Source of the DNA: CAYUKK01 sp964445305
GTDB taxonomy: Bacteria > Acidobacteriota > Aminicenantia > Aminicenantales > UBA8522
NCBI GenBank assembly: GCA_964445305.1
Contig: CAYUKK010000059.1
Coordinates: 1 to 8,222 of the forward strand
Direction of reading: 5' to 3'
DNA: 8,222 bases
Shown: one piece after another, positions 6,308 through 8,222 of the stretch
Layout of the letters: each line of letters begins with the position of its first letter
How positions within the stretch are numbered: the first letter of the stretch is position 1
Program-made: the position numbers and the translations under genes
The notes under the pieces: generated by a model
Seen by the model: the letters and a program-made list of their open reading frames with translations, nothing else
Database searches by the model: none
What the model was told of the DNA's origin: nothing

Positions 6308-6889
6308 ATGGAGGCCAGCACGTTGAAAATAATTATCCTCATCCTCATTGGCCTGGCAGCCATTTGGGTCATTCGGGTTTTCGCCAAGAGAGAGTGGGAA
6401 AACGCCTTCCGTTCAGCCATCCTCCTTATCCTTCTTTTGGGTGCCTTTTTCTATGTGGAGCGATCCAAGGCGGAAAAGATAACCTGGGAAGTTATCAAAG
6501 AAGACTTCAAGCGGACTTTTTTCCCCGAGAAGCCCATCCAGGTGAGCTTTACCAAGCATGAAGGCGTTCAGGGGGGCCAGCGTTATATCCGCTATTACTT
6601 CGGGGATTTAGGCCCGAAGCTTTCCCTGACCCTTGACTCTGCCCAGCAGTACTTCCACATCAAGGACGTCCACCCCATCAACCGTGTCCTCGAACATTTG
6701 GGCCTGGAAAAGGTTAAGAATCCCGTGCCAGAACTGGCGTCTATCACAGGCTCGAGAAACGACTTAAACTTTTATCGATGGGACGATTATCCCCTTGGAA
6801 CCCTCATCCTGGAGAGACAAATCTGCCAGGACCGGGATAAGCTCGAATCCTACGCGTGCATAGCTTCCATCACCATCTTCTATAGATGA
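6308..6889 (+). CDS. two-TM membrane protein of unknown function
   Basis: 193 residues; I do not recognise the family. Two hydrophobic segments (about 6-23 and 36-50), joined by a short basic loop containing RVFAKREW, predict a membrane hairpin. A soluble domain of about 140 residues follows. That domain has aromatic-rich stretches (RYIRYYFGD 92-100; LNFYRWDDYP 153-162) and a pair of cysteines (C173, C184) near the end. With an even number of helices, N-terminus and domain should lie on the same side of the membrane. By the positive-inside rule the basic loop is cytoplasmic, which would put the C-terminal domain outside, where the cysteines could form a disulfide (inference). It overlaps the PGA-system gene by 20 bases at the 3' end. 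It has its own promoter and ribosome site, so it is very probably a real gene. Confidence 0.8.
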   Translation: MEASTLKIIILILIGLAAIWVIRVFAKREWENAFRSAILLILLLGAFFYVERSKAEKITWEVIKEDFKRTFFPEKPIQVSFTKHEGVQGGQRYIRYYFGDLGPKLSLTLDSAQQYFHIKDVHPINRVLEHLGLEKVKNPVPELASITGSRNDLNFYRWDDYPLGTLILERQICQDRDKLESYACIASITIFYR

Positions 6890-7976
6890 AGAAATGGAAG
6901 CCGGTTAGTACAAGATAAATTATCCCCAAAGAGAAAAACCAGGCGCGGTTCAATTGACCGGCTGTGTATATCTTTCCCTCGCCCGGCTCGGGGAGAGGCT
7001 TTGGATCCCAGGGAAGGCCATAGCGCTCCGCAAGGCCTTTGATGTAAAGCAAGTGGATTACGGGAACGCCGCACGCTGCCATCTCAAAAAGAACGCCGCG
7101 CTTTTCGGATGGAGGAATATCTCGGAATTCAGCTCGGCCGGGTTTAAGGTCGAGAATTCTTGAATCCGTACCCAGGTTGGCGTAGCTCCCGCCGATGTTG
7201 ACGAAAACTTTAATGGATTTGCCTTTCTCCTGGGACGCTTCTTGATAGAGACGGATTCGTTCCCCGACAATACGGGAAAGGGTCGATTCCTGGAGAAGGC
7301 GGATGCCTCTTCGCTTCGCCTCTTCGACGAGAAAATCCTTTCCTTCTGGGGTCATGTCCTGAGCCCTGTCCCCTTCCCCGCCCAGGCTAAAGGCCAGCGG
7401 CTCGATTCTCAGCCAGCCTGAGGCGTTAAGGCAATCCTGAATATCCAGCCAGTTGAAATCCGGATTATTCGCTCCCCACTGGGAAGCGCCCAAGGAAGAG
7501 ATGAGGAGGGCTTCAAGCCCCATGACCTGGGCGGCGCAGAGCGAAGCCAGGATAAGCGCCGGGAAGGAACTCGAAGCGCCGATGGCCACCGCATCCCCCT
7601 TCTTCGCGCCTGCCTCCCAAAACAACCTGACGAGAAGGCCTGCAAAGTTGGGGTTGGTTGTTGTCCTTTTTGCCTCCAGGTTGCCAAGAGAAGTCGTTAA
7701 CGGAGAATAGTCAACGCCGATAAGGCCGGTTCCGTTAGGGTCAGTCTCCCAATCTACAGGGATACCCCGACTCTCCCGGCAACGAACTATCTCCTCGGTC
7801 GCCGCCTTCATGAGTTTCGCCGCCTCGACCATCTCCTGCCGGACCCTGGGCGGGCGCTCGCCGAAAAGCCTGAGGAGCACAAAAAAGAAAACGCTCAGGC
7901 AGGCCAGGCTATAGATAAGAACGGTTTTCTTTTCCCCCTGGCTTTTTAAGGCGCTAACCAGCCTGTGCCGAAACAA
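6870..7976 (-). CDS. pgsW: poly-gamma-glutamate system protein (PgsW-type)
   Basis: A 368-residue protein resembling the poly-gamma-glutamate system protein family found beside PgsB and PgsC in various bacteria. The symbol is from memory and less certain than the family. It has one N-terminal TM helix (about 18-37), a large domain (about 45-340) and one C-terminal TM helix (about 346-365). The domain includes KKGDAVAIGASSSFPAL (125-141) and VFVNIGGSYANLGTD (257-271), glycine-rich loops suggestive of a nucleotide- or hydrolase-like fold, whose activity is not established. The TTG start is supported by GGAGGAGAG directly before it and by the absence of another in-frame start until Met49. It follows PgsC after only 9 bases, indicating co-transcription and probably coupled translation. 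It likely assists synthesis or export of a PGA polymer at the inner membrane. Confidence 0.8.
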   Translation of the reverse strand: MFRHRLVSALKSQGEKKTVLIYSLACLSVFFFVLLRLFGERPPRVRQEMVEAAKLMKAATEEIVRCRESRGIPVDWETDPNGTGLIGVDYSPLTTSLGNLEAKRTTTNPNFAGLLVRLFWEAGAKKGDAVAIGASSSFPALILASLCAAQVMGLEALLISSLGASQWGANNPDFNWLDIQDCLNASGWLRIEPLAFSLGGEGDRAQDMTPEGKDFLVEEAKRRGIRLLQESTLSRIVGERIRLYQEASQEKGKSIKVFVNIGGSYANLGTDSRILDLKPGRAEFRDIPPSEKRGVLFEMAACGVPVIHLLYIKGLAERYGLPWDPKPLPEPGEGKIYTAGQLNRAWFFSLGIIYLVLTGFHFFIYRRW

Positions 7977-7978
7977 CT

Positions 7979-7985
7979 CTCCTCC
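7979..7985 (-). promoter_or_regulatory. ribosome binding site supporting a TTG start
   Basis: Reading the minus strand, the PgsC stop TAG is followed directly by GGAGGAG, two more bases, then TTG. The strong site compensates for the weak start codon, and the spacing suggests that ribosomes ending pgsC re-initiate on the next gene. Confidence 0.65.
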
Positions 7986-8222
7986 CTATCCAATCATTCC
8001 GACGAAAAGAGCCAGGAAGTGGGTGATAACGACAACTGTAGTCAAAGAAGCGAGCGTCGGAAAAAATTTTTGCCTCTCCAAATTGTTGGCCAAGAGTCCT
8101 GGAATAATCCAGCCCACAGCCCGAAGCTCTGGTGGGGCCGGAAATAAGGAGGGCACAACCCAGAGCCAGGCCTGAACTCCTAAGCCACCAATGAGGAGCA
8201 TAAGGACGAACCGACGTTGCCC
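7986..8222 (-). CDS. pgsC: poly-gamma-glutamate biosynthesis protein PgsC, C-terminal part (cut by window edge)
   Basis: The last 78 residues of a small polytopic membrane protein; the start lies beyond the right edge. From memory of Bacillus PgsC/CapC, the window protein aligns over its whole visible length: GQRRFVLMLLIG corresponds to the family's GRRKF...ML.VG segment, and ELRAVGWIIPGLLAN..ERQ..F.TLASL corresponds to ELR.IG.IVPGLIAN..QRQ..TL.S. At least two hydrophobic helices are visible (about 8-23 and 57-75 of the visible part). PgsC is the membrane partner of the PgsB ligase, which joins glutamate through gamma-peptide bonds. PgsB is therefore expected just outside the window, upstream on the minus strand. 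About half the usual 149-residue protein is visible. Confidence 0.9.
   Translation of the reverse strand, partial: GQRRFVLMLLIGGLGVQAWLWVVPSLFPAPPELRAVGWIIPGLLANNLERQKFFPTLASLTTVVVITHFLALFVGMIG

Noticed and set aside
7453..8147. Plus-strand frames (7453-7710, 7965-8147) over the PGA genes
   Set aside because: They run opposite well-supported PgsW-type and PgsC frames and show no motif or ribosome site.

Overview
This 8.2-kb window reads as a piece of a bacterial chromosome that is moderately GC-rich by eye. It holds seven complete protein genes and one gene cut by the right edge. I see no rRNA, tRNA, CRISPR array or insertion sequence. The gene set is a secreted GH9 glucanase, a Tat-tagged sugar isomerase, a PfkB kinase, a poly-gamma-glutamate (PGA) pair and a PTS EIIA/zinc-ribbon hybrid. 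It suggests a free-living, saccharolytic, probably uncultured heterotroph, and an Acidobacteriota/Aminicenantes-like lineage would fit. That taxonomic guess is inference from gene content and has low confidence.

Layout, left to right. Bases 1-192 hold the possible tail of an upstream gene, a strong bulged hairpin (98-121) and a near-consensus sigma70-type promoter (147-176). The GH9 glycoside hydrolase follows (193-1899, +). Convergent to it, and overlapping its 3' end, is a PTS EIIA (PtsN/fructose type) domain fused to a coiled coil and C4 zinc ribbon (1871-2686, -). A 132-base divergent spacer leads to a Tat-signal sugar isomerase of the L-fucose isomerase-like group (2819-4399, +). This ends tail-to-tail, with a 4-base overlap, on a PfkB-family carbohydrate kinase (4396-5334, -). 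A 141-base divergent spacer carries a near-perfect promoter for a DUF72/YecE-family gene with a GTG start (5476-6207, +). A short two-TM membrane protein of unknown function follows (6308-6889, +). It overlaps the 3' end of a PGA-system protein (6870-7976, -, TTG start), and the C-terminal half of PgsC (7986 to beyond 8222, -) lies 9 bases upstream of that.

Working together: the glucanase would release oligosaccharides outside the cytoplasm, and the isomerase and kinase would be a plausible interconversion/phosphorylation pair, although each has its own transcript. The EIIA/zinc-ribbon protein has no EIIB or EIIC beside it, so it looks regulatory rather than a transporter part. PgsC and its partner belong to PGA (capsule/polymer) synthesis or export, and their operon continues off the right edge. 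Only these two genes look like a true operon; the others look like single-gene units with short 5' leaders.

The points most worth a second look are the EIIA-coiled coil-zinc ribbon fusion, the perfect Tat motif on a sugar isomerase, the fact that all three convergent gene pairs overlap at their stop codons, and the unexplained two-TM protein beside the PGA genes.
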